DNA of 64,000 nt from Camillea tinctor (lineage: Eukaryota; Ascomycota; Sordariomycetes; Xylariales; Xylariaceae), in assembly GCA_022578605.1 (NCBI GenBank), contig MU394064.1:434001-498000 (forward strand), written 5' to 3'. Position 1 is the stretch's first letter. The number at the start of each line of letters is the position of its first letter. Shown in pieces: positions 22,652 to 36,700 of the stretch. Both the position numbers and the translations under genes were made by a program. The notes below the pieces were generated by a model. That model did not search any database and was not told the DNA's origin. It was given only the letters and a program-made list of their open reading frames with translations.

Positions 22652-24326
22652 ATGCCCTTTCCTCTCGTTGCACCTATACCCTCGGCCTACCTCTCTGTCC
22701 CTACCATGAACCCCACCGAATACCACCGCTCGTCAATCGTGGGCGTGAAATGCGACGACAATCCCGTTCCTTGTGGGAAATGGGAGGATTCTCTCTTGTT
22801 TCAGCAGACCGGCTAGGAATCCAATGCCTAGATGATATAAACACGGCATACCATTTGGTGGATATGGACTGAACTAAGGGAAAAAAAAAACGAAAAGAGC
22901 ATGAGGATGGGCCGATGGGCAACTTAGGGAGAAGGAAAAGAAAAAAGAGGGTGTTTTCTTGCTGGCCGCTGGCGAATCGGTTTTCTTCTTCTTCAGGGGC
23001 TTGTGTCAATTCCAGGTCTGCATGGTACCGGTCATAGGGAAAATGAGAAACTTTGCGAAAACCAAAAACCAAACCAAACCACAAGAACGGAATTTGCATA
23101 TTCGTGATCGATCTTCTCTAGCACGTCATTTCCTACGCGTTTCCGTGCGAAATACCCGTAGACTGACTCACTAGATTCGACGATGAGTGTTGAAGCGTAC
23201 TTGAAATCCTAATAATGACTCTTAAGTATAGAGAGAGAGGAATGCAGCGTAGTGTGTGTATATCTTTTACCCATCCAAGTTGGAGATTCCAGCACCACTC
23301 CCATACAGAATCCTATCCCATATATCTACACTAAATGCCTCCAACCTACCCATCCGCCTACAGCCTATTCCCAGAGGCCATTATACGAAAATGAGAAGAA
23401 TCGAGGGCTTTGAAATGAATATAGAATATACATTCCATGCATCGCATCCATAACTTACATGTAAGGGAGCTGGAAGAATATACGTCATACTTGCCTGCTA
23501 CCCGATCATCGGTAAGTAGGAATATCAGGTCAGGTCAGGTTGGGTCGGGTTGAGTTAGGGGGATGTCCCAAGACTGACATAGACAATAGGTACGTGGATA
23601 GTTGGCTATTGAAGCAAAGGTAACGATAATCTGTGTGTATATATGTACCAGTTCATGCGTCTACCCGGAGGGTTATTATTACACACCTATCATTTTCAGA
23701 GAATAGGCGCGTAATTGGAAATGTGTGACACCCTTCTTTTGATTAAAGAGCATTCGAGTCTAACCATTCACATGCCCTACAATGCAAAGAGAAAAAAAAT
23801 CATGTGCAAGTAGTTGAATTCATGACTACCTAATCATAAAAGGCATTCTCCATGGCCACAAGCAAGGTTATTGTGCCATTAAGGCGGGGGGATCTTCCTT
23901 CAGGTTAAAACGAAGAAGGGGAAAAAAAAAAAAAAAGAGGAAGAACTGATGCTAAAAGAGAAGCAGAGAGTAACTAGATGTAGAATAGCTACTACCATAC
24001 AACTCGTCGTGTATATGTGTGTGTAAGAGAGGTCCTTTTGGCAACACAGGGGCCATGATAAAGCCATACCCCCAAGTAGGGCTCATCCGAATGACACCTC
24101 TGGTACGCCGAAGGAACACCCCATGAGAGTGTGTATAAGGCTGTGCAAGAACGCCCAGAGATGCAAATCGTCAGTAATCAGTGTCTATGCTGACAGCTCT
24201 TCTGCACTCTCCCTCATCATCATCATCATTTCCCATGGGCACACCGCATCTTTTTTCCGCAAACATTAAACCCACCCCGACAAACGCCCACAGACGATAT
24301 TGTGGTTGTACCAGTGGGCAAACCAT
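22652..24326. other. intergenic between convergent RPL39 and SKP1
   Basis: 3' flanks of both genes. No coding region is supported. It contains a short AGGTC/GGGTT repeat near 23528-23552 and a poly-A run near 23920. Confidence 0.5.
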
Positions 24327-25096
24327 TTATCGGTCCTCGGCCCACTCGTTCTCTCGGCGGATCTGCTCCTCCTCATCAGGGGTGAAGTCGTTGGTGATGT
24401 TGAAGGTCTTGCGGATCTCCTCAGGCGACTTGCCCTTGATCATGTTGGCGACAGTCTTGCAGCCAACATCGAGGAGAGGCTTGATGTCGAGGTAGTTGGA
24501 GGCCTACGGGAGGGAGGTATCATATTAGCATTTCTATTCATGGGTGATGTAGATAGAATCGGGCTGGAGGGAATTCAGCACAAGATAGAAATAGCAAACG
24601 TACTAGAATGATCTCGAATAGCATCTCCTGATCGACCTGCATGAACTTCTGGTCCCACTCATCGATATCGGTGGTCTTCTTGCGGTTGTCCGACTCATCC
24701 TCGTTAGTAGATGGGGGATCGTGACGATGGTGCTCACACCACTCGATAACCTTGCGGAGCACGGGTTCGGTCACCTACAAGTAGCATGTCAGCCAGATAT
24801 ATCATTTTTGGACAAGGCGAAAGGGAAGAGAAAGCGAAAAGAAGAGTAGGATATGGGTTAGACTTACGTTGGGAATGGGAATCGTCTGCCCGACAGCAGC
24901 TTCACCAAGATCCTCCAGCATGTTCTTGATCAGAAGCGAGCACTCCGCGACCGGCTTCTCTATAATGAGGATCAGTACCGAGCTGCACGATAGACATGGC
25001 TAGACCGAAATAGATAGATGGCGAGGCTTGCTTACCGACGTCGATCTGGTGGTTGTCGTTGCTTTGCAGCTTGATCATAGTGGCAGACTCCGACAT
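24327..25096 (-). CDS. SKP1: SCF ubiquitin ligase adaptor SKP1
   Basis: Adaptor that links F-box proteins to cullin-1 in SCF ubiquitin ligases (sconC in Aspergillus, scon-3 in Neurospora). Four exons on the minus strand: 25096-25036, 24959-24868, 24774-24604 and 24503-24327. The introns are 76, 93 and 100 bp, and the product is 166 aa, the usual size. The N-terminus [14 protein letters not shown], the POZ-like part ([13 protein letters not shown]) and the F-box-binding C-terminal signature ([33 protein letters not shown], ending NEWAEDR) are all present. The fungal acidic insertion (STNEDESDN) before WDQKF is also there. Confidence 0.96.
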
Positions 25097-27167
25097 GATT
25101 GCGGTGGTGGACTAGGTAGAGATGGATGGATGGTAGTTAAGTTTTTTGGGGGAGGTATGGAAATGTTTGTCCTGGATGCTGGGTGAGAATATGTTTCCCA
25201 AAGCTAAAGCGGCGATGGGTAGTAATGATGGGGAGTGGATGTCGGGATGGAGATGTAGATGTGTATGTAATGTGTATGTATATGTAGGTGGGAAGGAAAA
25301 CCTTAGGTGCGAAAAGAATGCAAGATGGAAAATAAGGTAAGGTGGGATTAACAAGGTGGTGCAAACCTATACATACCTCCTTCCTTTGACTTCAAGTGAA
25401 TGAGTAAGTTTGTGGAGAAAATTGACAATAGCGGGCAAACAAGTAGGTACTACGTAGGTGGGGAATGGTAGTGACTGCCCAGTGTTATGGTGGTGGTTTT
25501 TTTTTTAGAAGGGCTGGAGCGGGCTTGGAGGGGTAGAAGTTGCGTATGTACTAGTTAGGTAGTACTGGAATAGGCAGAATACAGCCAACTACCAACTGGT
25601 AAAAGACGTCACGCCCGGTTGGGTCTTAGGTATCTAAGGAGTAGGTAGATTGTGTTTGAGGGTAAGAAACAATGGTGGAAGCAACGAAAGGAGTATGGTG
25701 TTTAAATATACCTTTCTAAGCCAATAGATAAGGTGAGGCAACAGAGTCACTTACAAGGTTATTGGAGAAGATCGATGTTGATAAGAGAGGTTATTGGTTG
25801 TTGGAAAGGAAGGCAGCAGCGTCCGTATTGCGAACAAGATGATGGTTAAGCTAGCATTTATAAGGTGAATTGCTGAGGTGGTTTTTTTTTTTAGCCTTGC
25901 ACAGGTGGGTACTATCTTCTTTCACTTATGTATGTGTTACCTACTTAGGTACCTAACAAACTTTAAGCAGCTGAGGAAAAAAAAGAAAAAAAAGAAAAAA
26001 AGAAAGAAAGAGAATAAAAAAACAGTGGACCCCGAATCTTTCTTTCTCTCATCTACCCACCACCCTCTCTAAACCTTAAGAACATTTTCCTTTCTCTTCA
26101 TTCCATACGTATATATGATAATACTATTCATCCTGATCCCATCTCAATTTTGAAAACTAGATGTATCTAGTGCCTACACCCACCCCATACCTCGAGATCA
26201 AGTCCAACTCACATCGTCTAACACATTACGCCGGGACCGGGATCGAGGCTTGGACCTCTTAATAGTCCCAAATTGGACAAAACTTATGGAAGGTCTCCAT
26301 CATAGGCAGCACTCATACTAAGGCTACAAGAGATGTTTGCGACCTTTCAACAAACAGAGCAGCAGTAAGAACTTCAAGAACATCAAGTTAACCGATGCAC
26401 ACGTGGTATGTATATTCATAGTAGAGCCTATCTGCTCTGCCCTGTCTACACTTCACATGTCTTTCCCTCCCCCTTTTACTCTCTTGGCTTGGATACGCCT
26501 ATCCAAAACTTCGTACCTGTCCAGGAAACTCTTCCATTATGTCTAAGGTTTAAAGAATAAATATGACTCTTCCTTCACCTTGGCTAGAGCCCTCTGGCCT
26601 TATCTTGTTACCCCCTTTTTTTTTCTCTTTTTGTATACCTAGTATTCCTTTCCTCCCTTTTTTCCCTGCCCCGATATCCCATCTAAAATCCAAATCGTTG
26701 AATTCATTACAAATTAAGAAAATAGAGAAGTTATTATGATGTAAGATGGATGTGGTGGTCACCTTGGACCCCTTCAAAGACTGCTCGAAGTATGCAAGAG
26801 CGACAATAACAACGGGTGTGTACAGAGTATATCTGCCAAGCAGTCGTATAGACGAGAAAGGGAGTGTGTGAGTGTATGTGTGATGTAAAGCGGCACATTC
26901 CTGACCATCAAGAAAGCTTGAGGGAGAGAAAATTCGGTAATAAAAGAAGTAAATACGGCCAGAAAAGAAGGCAACAGAAACAAAGAAGCCTGGCCGTATA
27001 GAAGAAAAAAAAAAGGGTATCAAATTAGAGGAAAAGGAGAGGAGCAGAAAAAAATGTCGCCAACACGCCCGAGGTCATCGAAACTAACAGACCAACAAAC
27101 TAACTGAAAGAGAAAAAACAATGGAGGGCAAATGATGAGGCAAAGAAAAGCGCAGTGGACTCATCCA
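25097..27167. other. intergenic, SKP1 promoter side
   Basis: No gene supported. It has A-rich runs near 25975-26020 and T-rich runs near 26620. A 157-aa minus-strand frame at 26550-27023 is Phe/Ser-rich with no domain, and I do not accept it. Confidence 0.5.
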
Positions 27168-30100
27168 TCACCGCTCCCTCACACTCCCCTGCATCCTCCT
27201 CATCGCATCTCGATGCGCATCCATCAGCTCGCCCCTTCGCATCCTCTCCTCAAACGCCCGCTCGGCTTGCTCCCTGCCCCGCCTCTCAGCCTCTCGCCGC
27301 TGCGCCTCGTGTTCTCTCTGCGAGAGCATTGCGCTACGCTGCTGGTTCATCAGTAGCTCCTCATCGCTATTCATGGTCGTGGCCATGGCCGCGTGAGGCG
27401 TTTGAGCTTGGAATTGGGTTGAGACTTGAGGGAGAAATGAAGCAGACGATGCCCGCAGGTCTGCCGCTACTGACTGCCGGAAGTTGGCCAGTTTAGCCTC
27501 GCGGTGGCCACGTGGTGCCGCTGCCGAGTACCTTTGTGGTTGATGCGAGTCGAAGGGAAGGGCCTCCGCCGGCATGGGCGATGGCGTATGTACTGAGCTT
27601 AGGCGGGTCTGCTGCTGGGGTGTGAAGTTTAGGGCACTGCTGCTCGGGCGTTGCTGTTGCGGTTGTAAGGGCAGACTGCTTTGTCGCAGGAACTCTTTAC
27701 GCTGGCTCAACGGGAGGTCATCCGCGTGCTTTCCATTGAGTAGGTCGAGTTGGCTTGCGGTGTGCGCATACAATGGTGTGGGCTCGAGACCCGAGGATGG
27801 TGTGAACAATGCAGGCTGCGACTTATTGCGCAGATACATCTCCCGCTGGCCGAGAAGCGTCTGCGGGCTTGAGTATGACACTACACCCGGAACTGGGGGG
27901 CGTGGCCCCAGCGACGCCGATACGCTGGAATTCATACTGTTTCTGCTGTTACGGCGTGAGAGTGGGTGATGGAGGTAGTCGCGATTTTTGTCCTCTCCCT
28001 CCTTGATTGGAAGGATATATGTTTCTGAGGATGATTGCCGCTGGTTCTTGATCCGGGGAGGCTGCGGCGAGACAGTATTTACAGGGCTCGTCTGGGCACT
28101 AGCACCGACTAATCCCTCCGTTGGGACCATGATGGCTGGCGGGACATTAGCTCGCGACATGCGCATGTCCGTCGAGGACTCGGATCGGCGGATCGACGTC
28201 GGTGGGACACCACTCTCGGCCGTCTGCTGGAGCTCCTCCACGTTGACAGGGACTGCAGCATCGGCGTCGACATCAGCTCCGCGCTCATGCGAAGGGTACT
28301 CGTTTAGCTGCAATGTCTCTATCTCGGGTGCCTCGGCTAGGCCCAGGTGCTTGGCCCACTCGTTCGTACGGTATGAGAGAGCGACACGCGGCAACGCCGA
28401 GGGCAGCCGGTCCTTCGTTAAGCTCAAGCTCACGCTACTGGCAGAAACAGAAAGGCTACCGGATTTGTTAGCATTCGTGTCCGGTGCGTCCATCACTGTC
28501 GCTGTCTCCTCCTCAGACCTCGCATTACTGTTGAGCGTGCTTTCGCGCTTCAGCTTGGTTTCTGTCGGGTCACCTAGTGCAGAAGCTTCCTGGAAATCGG
28601 CTGCTGCGACTGTGTCGGCTGTGGAAAAGTGACGGGGGTCGAAATTGATTACAGATGGTTGCTTCTCCGGGCCTGATACGCTATCTAAGGTCGAATCGTC
28701 TAGGTGGCCATGCATATCCATCATCGTCCATCTCTTCTCCCCGTCTTTGGATAGCCCAAGCGCTGTACTAGCACCGACGCTCATGCCGTCGACAGTAGCA
28801 GCAATAGATTCGGCATCATCTGGTATTTGCTCGTGTGGAACCAGGACCTCGACACTCTCACCACCCTCTTGCGATGATTGAGGTTGTTGGAACAACGTCG
28901 ACTTTCCTTTCGACTTGCGCGACCTTTGTGATAAGCTTCGAAGAAGATTGCCCGAGTTCACTGATAGCCTGTTCATCAGCAAAGAACCCATCGACGCACG
29001 CTTGGACCGGCTATCCTCGTCTGCAAATGTAGCAAAGGACGAGCGATCATCGCCGTTCTTTTCTTCCCCTTCCTCATTCAAGTCAGGTATCCGGAACGGC
29101 AGCGGCGTAACTTCAAGGGTCTGAGGTCTCGAGGTCTGGTAGGAGTAACGCATTGTGGCTGTTGACCCTCTCCGGGACTCTCCCTCAGTCCCCGACAACC
29201 ATTCTTTCTCGTCTGGTTCAGGCATAGGGGCCAGTTCATCTTCGTTGTTCGGTACCTCGTCCCGCGCAACCATTACCGTCACCCTGCTCTCTTCAACATT
29301 ATCCGAGACCATCAATCCATTGGTAGAATATTTTGACTCTTCGTGTACCTCGGGGGTCCTAAGAGAACCGGAAGCTGTGAGTTCTTCCATTTCTACTGCA
29401 TCTTTATCCGAGGATACGCGCTTTATCGTGGTCTGGGTGTCGTCGAATTTATCTGCCTTCTCCGGGTCTACGTAGCCAACGCCTGAGTCGCCCGAGTCGT
29501 ACGAGCTCATCCGGGGCCCATCACCATATACGTTTTCCCACTCTTGTCTTTCGCGTGCAGTTTCCTCCTCGACCTGCCGGCCCACATTCACCTCCTCCTC
29601 TTCTCGGTGCCGTTGAGCTTCTGCTCGTGCCTCGGCGCGTTTTGTGCGGTGTTGTTCGATGACCCTCCACAGTTTCAGTTGGGAGATGATACCCATAAGA
29701 GTAATCACCACGATCAGAGCAACCTCGACTCTGATTCCCTTGGTCATAGGGTAAGTATCGGCGCCAAAAGGGAAAACCTTATCATTCAGATTCCAGATAT
29801 AGGCCCAGAACTCTTTCAATCCCGCTCGGCTGAAACAGTCGATGCCTAAAACGGTGACAGTGGCGCCGGCAAACGACATCATGCTAATAAGTGCATATGG
29901 GCGAGTGTATCGGCTGAAGTAAAATCCGTAACCAGCGACTGTAAACACGATGATAAAAATGATCTTGCTGTTTCCGGACTGGACCAGGCCGCCGTCCCTC
30001 AGCGTTAACAGCCACATACCAACACAGAAGCCACCGAGCAAGCACCCGAGACCCTCAGTCAGCTCCCGAAACAAAGTCGCAGCACCGCCGATGATGAGAC

Positions 30101-30763
30101 CCGTGCACACGACGGCCACGACATAGGCGCCCTGGATCGCCACAGGTACAGGCGGTGTCATGACGTATAGGATAAGTACCGTAACGCTCAGGCTCGCGAG
30201 GTAAGCTGCCGAGAAGAACGTGTGCAACCAAGTGTTCTTGATTCCGATGAGAGCGAGAACGATACCAGTAGTCATCATGATTGCACCGGCTACACCCCAT
30301 CCAGGTGTCAAGACAGGTTGTAGCGGCAATTCCCCTGGCGCAATGGTAGCTAGATGCGTTCTGAAGTTAGCGAGGACATATTCCCTTATAAACCAAGCAC
30401 ACGCATGGTGTACAGAAAGAGAGGCAGGTAGGTCTTACTTGTATAGACGCTATTATTACTAGGGTTGTTCCCGTTTATAGCTGAGGGTATGGGCGTATCC
30501 GACGCAATGCTAGTCGTACTGGTTGTGACGTCGACGGAGGACGACCGCGTTGCTGAGCTCTCCGGCGTAGCTGTTAAACGATCCCCTTGTTCATCAGATG
30601 TTGCTGTGGTTGCTGCCTGGGTCTCTGTCGCAATTGCTGTCGTAGGGGAGGTGACGACATCTTGTCTCCGGTGGTAGGGTACTATCACACCCGCAACCGC
30701 CACTTGGAAGAATATGGCTACGCAGAGCAAAGCCCATATCCGCGTCCGCCTAGGAAGCACCAT
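27168..30763 (-). CDS. TM7S3/TM198-like seven-pass membrane protein with long disordered tail
   Basis: Two exons, 30763-30439 and 30349-27168, with an 89-bp intron between them; 1168 aa. The first exon encodes a signal peptide (ALLCVAIFFQVAVAG) and a Ser/Thr-rich ectodomain. The acceptor choice at 30350 gives the in-frame join SVYT-TTIAPGELPL; the nearer AG would create a stop. Residues about 125-350 form seven hydrophobic spans (from GWGVAGAIMMTTGIVLALIG to VALIVVITLMGIIS), matching the TM198/DUF4203-type domain common in Pezizomycotina. The rest (about 800 aa) is cytosolic, charged and low complexity. It begins with a Glu/Arg helix (AEARAEAQRHREEEE) and ends with another Arg/Glu helix. It probably sits at the plasma membrane or an endomembrane. 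The molecular role is not known to me. Confidence 0.85.
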
Positions 30764-33700
30764 GGTGATCCTCGAATAATCGATTTTTCCGCCCAGAGAT
30801 CCTGCAACGTATATGAACGAACTGCCCCAGAATTATTTACTGACAGTGCAACAGAGGTTGTTGATAGCTTCAGGAGGTCCCGAAGAGCATCATTAACGGA
30901 GGCTTAACCTTGTCAACAACAACACCATACAGCATGAAAAATGACCAAAATGACCCAGAATAGAATCCCTTAGGTTTGCGAGGATAATTTGTAGCAGAAG
31001 ACTCTGGCTAGAGGTCTATGTTGGGAACACAGCAACAGGTGAGAGCTCTGGTAGCTTAAGCTGAGCTAAGCTACACCTAAACCAGGAGCTTCTAAGAGGT
31101 AAGGAGATGTTCTTGTGGCGCGAACGAGGCGAGGTAGACGGAAGAAGAAGAAAAAAAGAAAGAAAAAAAGAAAGAAAAAACAAAAGAGTGAGTGGTAAGT
31201 AAAGCGACAAGAAAGTATGTGAATTTCGATAACTAGGTATAACGAGTGGACTGGGGTCCCAAAAGCAGAATATTCATACACACACAGCCACCGGACTGGG
31301 GGTAGTTTGAGCTTTTTGTTACTCCCAGCCAGAGAGAGAAAGGGCAAGGAGGCGCACGTCGATGAAACTATACTAATGGACAAGAAGGGACTTTCTTCGT
31401 TTATGCATCGGCCACCAGCATGAACTACCAGATAGAGCAGAGAGAGATGCCGCAGCGAACGGTGGTCAATGGTTCGAGAGAGTTAGGTTAGGTGTGTACA
31501 GGTGTGGGAAGTATGAAAAGCAATCAGATCAGGGAGAAAACTCGAGGGGAACCAGAAAGAGAAAGCTTCTTCTCTCAAGTATATTACGGGTTCAGCCGGT
31601 GTAATGTGTGTTGGTGGTAAGATATTTCGTAACTAATAGTAGCAGTAGGGCCATCCCTCTCGATGTCTCTGGCTTACAATTTCTAGCCGTTTTCATCGTT
31701 CCGTTTTCGCGCCCACCGGATCTTGGCAGGTTCAGCTTCTAGCACAGAACCGAGCTACCTAACCTCTCGATACTCGACTTTGGATCGTCTCTCAATCGTC
31801 ATTGATGAGTGAAAAATAAAGCAATGTACTTACTTTTTACATTATCACTAGTTCAGAGGGGACGGGCTGGTGGTTCTGAACTACACTAGCCTGGGATTTG
31901 GGCCTGGGCCTGGGTCCCCTACCCTGCGGCGACTACGTCTCTCCATCTGATGGGCGCCCGGATGACGACGATATCACCCGAATGGTGCATACCATAGCGG
32001 TCGTGGGAGATTACCAGACACGACGCACAGTCAATTGGATGTGAGATGCTGAACCTACGACGTTCAATTACCACCACCATCATCACCATTACTACCGCAA
32101 CCACCCAGTTCTGTCAATCTGTCAATCTGCCCACCTGTCTACCTATTGTACCTGCTTGCCTAGCTATCCGGACTCCGGGAGAGAGCTGTAGATACCTAGC
32201 TGCTAGGGGTGGTGTTGTAGTGAGAATGGACAACAGAAAAAAAGAAGAAGAAGAAAAAAACAGACAAAGCTCAGAGAGCTAGCTTAGGTAGGTAGATAGG
32301 GTTCCCACACATCACTGCCGCCCACCCACTAATCCCAAACCCATCCTAGCATATTTCCGAATCGGGGAATAGCGACTTAGATGGGCTGGTGGGCGGGTTG
32401 TGATTATACCCTAGCAGCGTACATACCGGCCGGTGTGTGCCAGATGTTCGATCGATTTACTGTACTTTTTTATTCTTTACCCCTGGCGCCCCTCTCTTTA
32501 CCCCTGCGGCTCCCGGAGGGTCCCGCTTGGTGCCGTCAGAGAACTATCAATTTATCGTCAGAGAAATTTTGATTTTTCTCATCTTTACATAACTATTTAT
32601 TTTGCGAGGCTTGTAACAAATAGTTAATAAGTGAGTATCCCAGGCTTTTTTTTTTCTTCTTTCCGTACCCATTGATTCGGTAAGGTATAGTACAAGGCTA
32701 AATGCATCGCTAAGCTACATAGTTTTGTATGTACTAATAAGTTGATTTCGATAATACCTAAGTAGTGTGAAGATGGATCATGTTAGGATGTAGTGGGGGG
32801 AGAGGAGGGGTGAGTTCTAACGAGATGAGAGAATGAAGAGATGGCGATGAAGATGTGTGGCGGTCACGTCTTCTTCGTATTGCTCTCAACTGGAGTGTTT
32901 GGTAGGGACCGGATCAAGACTGATTTGCACCTGTGCGCTTGCTGGCTGCTTGATCTTCATTCTGAGAGAGCTGGAATCTTGGAAATCCCAAAAAATGTGA
33001 AACTCTCCACAACGAATTCTATCCCTTTTTAGCCATTTTTTCTTCTATTGTTCTTTTGGGGCTTGCGTCTCGTAGAAAATGAACATCCACAGTTTTTCTT
33101 CTGAAAGTTGCTTGGCTAGTTCGGCTATTCGATGCATGTGTAGCTGATGATGATACCGCCACCTACTCTCGCTTTACACATGTTTTCTTTTCCTTTTCCC
33201 CTTTTTTGCTTTTCTGTTTCTTGTTTCTTGGAAGGGCGTTTCTTGTGCGATCTGTTACTATCATAAAATAGCAGGTGGCTATTTATCTGGCATTGGTGGC
33301 TGATCTGACGCTATACAATAGGTACGCACACATAGAATATGGGATGTACGACGGCGTACCAGCTGCTTCTGCCTCTTCTGTTCTACTCTGCTATTCTCTG
33401 CAGGAAGTACGTAACCTCCTTAAACGCGGTCGCAACGCGACGGTACGACGCTGGGTTGGGCTGCATGCATACATTTATGCATGTGAGTGAGTGCTTAGCA
33501 ATAGGTAGGTAGCTAGATTGGCAAGCAAGGTTCTTCTCTCCGTTTTGCATACGTTCGTTACTTTGCCGTCCGACGTGCTCATCGATAGGATCCAGCGCAG
33601 CAACACAGCAAGGCACATACTACTCGTACGTACATAGGTGGGGCGGCAGTAAAGGCCGAGATGAAAAGATGAGATGAGAGATCCTTAAGGGTCAGGTTCT

Positions 33701-36700
33701 TCTCACTTTCAATATTAAGAGACACACTTCCCGAGATAGAAGGAGAGAACAAGAGAGGAAGAGAAATAAGAGAGAGAGCACACATGAAATCAGGGTCCTT
33801 GCCTGTTTGTCTCTCTCTCCACTCACTTCCCCTCTCACACATTCTTAACCCGCGTTTGTTTCGGACAGATCAATGAATGTGTTCACTTCAGCCCGTGGAA
33901 ACCGGAGCAACCTAGGCACAACGAGGATGATGGGATCAACTCTCACCGACTCTCGAGTAACAGAGAACATGTAGAATAGAATAAGTAGGTATGCAGAACG
34001 TGAACCCCCCAACTTCGACTCGTCATTGGTTACCAGGTTAGCTTTCTGTTCTAGACGGCATGTTACTCGGTCCCGACATATGAGAGATGTTGGTTGGGCG
34101 AGAGGGGGGGGGGGAGGTTTATGGTGGTGATTGCACTTGCATGACATTTAATTACTACAGTACCTACATACTACATACATCAACATACACTACACCAGTG
34201 CCTGGCTAGGGAAATAGCTTTACCTAGTAAGTATTGCAATATTGACTGCGAGTGAGGAAGAGAGAGTGAGAAAAAAAGAAAGATGTTCGGAACTGTTGTG
34301 TAGACCCAGTTACAAATACGTAATATTTCAAATCCCCTTGCCCCCCTCCTCGATGTTATGTATGTAGTGTAGTGTACAGCACATCATCAGCTACGCTGGG
34401 ATGTAACTCTATCACGAGGATCATCACGAAGTTGAAGCAGTGTACTACCTCTCTAGTGTGAGAAAAAAGCAAAGACTCGGGATGGGTAATGCGTGTAAGT
34501 GGTTTTAACCTACGACTATTCGCTACTATGGAAATTAAAAGATCCCCACCACACGACCTCCGGCCCCATTCTCTCTCTCTCTTATAACATCCAGCCGATC
34601 GTGAACGCTAGTGAGTAACTAGGAGTTACCGGCAATGCGCTGTTATGGCAGTAGTTCGATCTACATGCTAGGTTCAAGAGGTTAGTTTTTTCCCCAATGC
34701 CGCGCACCCGTCCGTCTGTGCCCCCCTACATAGAGCCCGGACGCGTTCTCATCCATGGCTCTCTTACCCGCCCACACACCCTCGTCAACGCCAAAAAGGA
34801 GGGTCACATACAGAGATCACTGACAGTGTCATATATATATATACCATTCTCGAAGTATGTATACTCAAACCTCACCAGAAAATTCAATAGATTGATGGAA
34901 AGTTGATCCCACGTATTTATTACCAGAAGGTGGAATACCAAGCTTTCTTAAGGCTACATTAACTGGATTAATTAGGTATGTATTCTTATGAGCTGCCACT
35001 ATACATGAACCGAAGAATATATATACTGCTCTGTACGTATACAACTGCCGTTCGTATGTATACTCGCTCAGTGTGTAATGTAAGTAGCATGTAAGTAAGC
35101 AAAAGCAACGCACGCAGTGTGACGAGCCAACGGAACCGTGCATCGATAATTCATTTCAAAATCTTAAAGAAAACTGGGAACCCCAGAGTTTGAGTTTTTT
35201 TTTTCTTCTTGTCACGATAGAGACCGACTTACGATATCTACATCCACCACACGACATGCGACTGGCTTACCCCATATCCTGTTTGTGTCCTGCTGTGTGT
35301 CCTACGATGCGCATATCACGAGGTTCGCGGCAGCCGTAGCGGCAACGGGGAGAGAAGCGAGAGTTAAGTGTGTGCGTGCGTATATGTATGTATGTATGAG
35401 AGAAGTGTGACCACATTTTGAGGGGGGGGGGGGGGGACTAGGAGAGGTGCATGCATGCATATCATGCATAGGTTACCTCTGTTTTTCTATTTCACGTTTG
35501 CTGTGACCCGTACTCAGTCGTACAACTGAGGTATAACTATATATGATTTGCTCTAGAACCACGCACATGCAGAGAAAAGGCGTCGAGCTGAATCGGACTG
35601 GGCTGGGCTGGGCTGGGCGGGACAAGGAAACTGGGCACATATATGCCTTGGTGGACGTGTTGTACGTAGGTAACAGCTGCTGGTCGACTTTCGATCTAGA
35701 CACTATAGTCGTACGTGTTCGGCGCCGTGGCCCGTCCATACACAGCCAAACCTATCTATCTCACATACAATATAAGTGTATATGTCGAACCGGGAGAGAT
35801 ATGGTAGGTACCCACAGTGCAAGGCTAAACCTAGTACCTAGTGTAAGGCGATGGATGGATGAGGACATTTCTATCTGACGTTTCTCCTGTTACATGTACA
35901 TACCTACCTACATACAGTGCATAACCTATAAGTGATGCATAGTGACCATCTTCGTATTTTGTCCCCTTAGTCACTCATTCTCTCTCGGTCTTCTCAATCT
36001 AGAAAGTTCTTAGAATAGAAATCAGACGAATTAAGAAAATGATTTACTTGGCCATCAGAAGAAGAAAATGGAAAAGAAAGCGAAGAGTAAACAAAAAAGG
36101 AAAAAGTATATATCCAAAACGCTCCAATGCGAGAATAATCTCCAATTTGGGGGCTATGTCATTTATGCATTCATTCTATCTCCTACCATACCGTATGTAC
36201 ATCATATTTTTACAGCCCTACGCTACACCGGTCTACGTACATAGTAGTAAATCTCCCCCCTTCTTGGCCTCTTTACTCCGGATCTTCCTTTGGTGCCCCC
36301 CTTTTTATCTTCTCTACCCGCCCCTCCATGTAATCCGCATATACATCCATAGTGTACTTACATACTTCGCGATCATCACCAGAAAAGGCATAATAAAAAG
36401 GCATCCCACTTCTTATCCCGCGTTCGACCCGTACGTGCAGCAAGTTCGGTAATGACTTGGACCACGTAATGAGAGAGCAAGAACCTCCCCCAACCTTTTT
36501 CAGCTCATATAGGTGTATACTACTCCGTAGAAAAGTCCTAAGAGCTCATCTATTCATCATCAACAACAACAACATTTGAAGACGATGGATCCCCCCACCA
36601 CTTCTATTATCCTTGTTCCCCCCGTCTCAACTCATGCAAGGCACCAAAACCCACCCACCCACTCTTCTCAGCCCAGCAAGTTCCGTCAGTTCCCATCATC

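Noticed and set aside
26550..27023. 157-aa minus-strand frame
   Set aside because: Phe/Ser/Leu-rich translation of purine/pyrimidine-skewed DNA without recognisable features.
27574..29849. Plus-strand frames opposite the TM198-like gene
   Set aside because: They are antisense shadows of one continuous 1060-codon exon and show no conserved motif.
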